Under the pieces are notes generated by a model. That model worked only from the letters and a program-made list of their open reading frames with translations, made no database searches and was not told where the DNA came from. The position numbers and the translations under genes were made by a program. A stretch of 7,415 bases of DNA from an uncultured Porphyromonas sp. (GTDB lineage: Bacteria; Bacteroidota; Bacteroidia; Bacteroidales; Porphyromonadaceae): NCBI GenBank assembly GCA_945875135.1, contig CAMCJO010000106.1, positions 1 to 7,415 on the forward strand, written 5' to 3'. This document shows positions 7,304 through 7,415 of the stretch, piece by piece. How positions within the stretch are numbered: the stretch's first letter is position 1; the number at the start of each line of letters is the position of its first letter.

Positions 7304-7330
7304 AGGTGTGACGTAGCATAGCGTCACCCT
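7304..7330 (+). terminator. Hairpin just after the lipoprotein stop codon
   Basis: GTGACG (7308-7313) pairs with CGTCAC (7322-7327) around an 8-base loop. The stem extends by AGG (7304-7306) with CCT (7328-7330) if T7307 is bulged, giving 9 pairs. It begins 7 bases after the stop codon. No T-run follows, so it may act with the stronger hairpin downstream or protect the mRNA 3' end. Confidence 0.4.
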
Positions 7331-7338
7331 CAACGCAC

Positions 7339-7374
7339 GAGAGGAGCTATCCGCCTAGACGGATAGCTCCTCTC
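7339..7374. terminator. Strong hairpin, probable transcription terminator of the operon
   Basis: GAGAGGAGCTATCCG (7339-7353) and CGGATAGCTCCTCTC (7360-7374) form a perfect 15-bp stem with the 6-base loop CCTAGA. It is 42 bases after the last stop codon. The downstream sequence ATCGTATCTATC is T-containing but has no continuous T-run. Because the stem is perfectly symmetrical, it could also stop transcripts from a gene on the opposite strand to the right of the window. Confidence 0.75.
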
Positions 7375-7415
7375 ATCGTATCTATCATTACCACACCCTG
7401 TGCAAACGCCTCTAC

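Overview
The window looks like a chromosomal segment of a Porphyromonas-like member of the Bacteroidota. This is inferred, not proven by any search. The evidence is: a TATCTTTG box matching the Bacteroidota -7 promoter consensus TAnnTTTG upstream of the first complete gene; no convincing Shine-Dalgarno sequence in front of any gene, with A/T-rich leaders instead; a moderately GC-rich composition by eye; and proteins that read like Bacteroidota versions of their families (CysRS, YfhO, and an OmpA-like 'ASPDG' lipoprotein).

Layout, all on the + strand. Positions 3-416 hold the 3' end of an ATP-binding DUF4143 protein, cut by the left edge, with a PD-(D/E)XK-like C-terminal domain. A 152-base gap (417-568) carries a small palindrome and the predicted cysS promoter. 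Then come cysS (569-2047, cysteinyl-tRNA synthetase), a family 2 glycosyltransferase with a membrane-anchored C-terminus (2074-3039), a large YfhO-family polytopic membrane protein (3092-5584), and a lipoprotein with an OmpA-like domain and TPR repeats (5609-7297). Gaps between these four genes are only 26, 52 and 24 bases, so they probably form one operon starting at the cysS promoter. It ends at two successive hairpins (7304-7330 and 7339-7374). There is no gene-free stretch longer than about 300 bases, and I see no RNA gene, insertion sequence, CRISPR array or attachment site.

The downstream genes suggest cell-envelope work. The glycosyltransferase would act on the cytoplasmic face of the inner membrane, and YfhO resembles a multi-pass GT-C-like enzyme with large external domains. 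The lipoprotein would sit in the periplasm or outer membrane. The GT2 + YfhO neighbourhood recalls csbB-yfhO of Bacillus subtilis, where a lipid-linked sugar is made and then transferred to an extracytoplasmic polymer. Bacteroidota have no lipoteichoic acid, so any acceptor here would be different and is unknown.

The most unusual DNA-level feature is a perfect 24-bp tandem duplication (3043-3090) directly before the yfhO start codon. Each copy contains TATCTCTG, one base away from the -7 promoter consensus. Most of the window is otherwise ordinary core genome.
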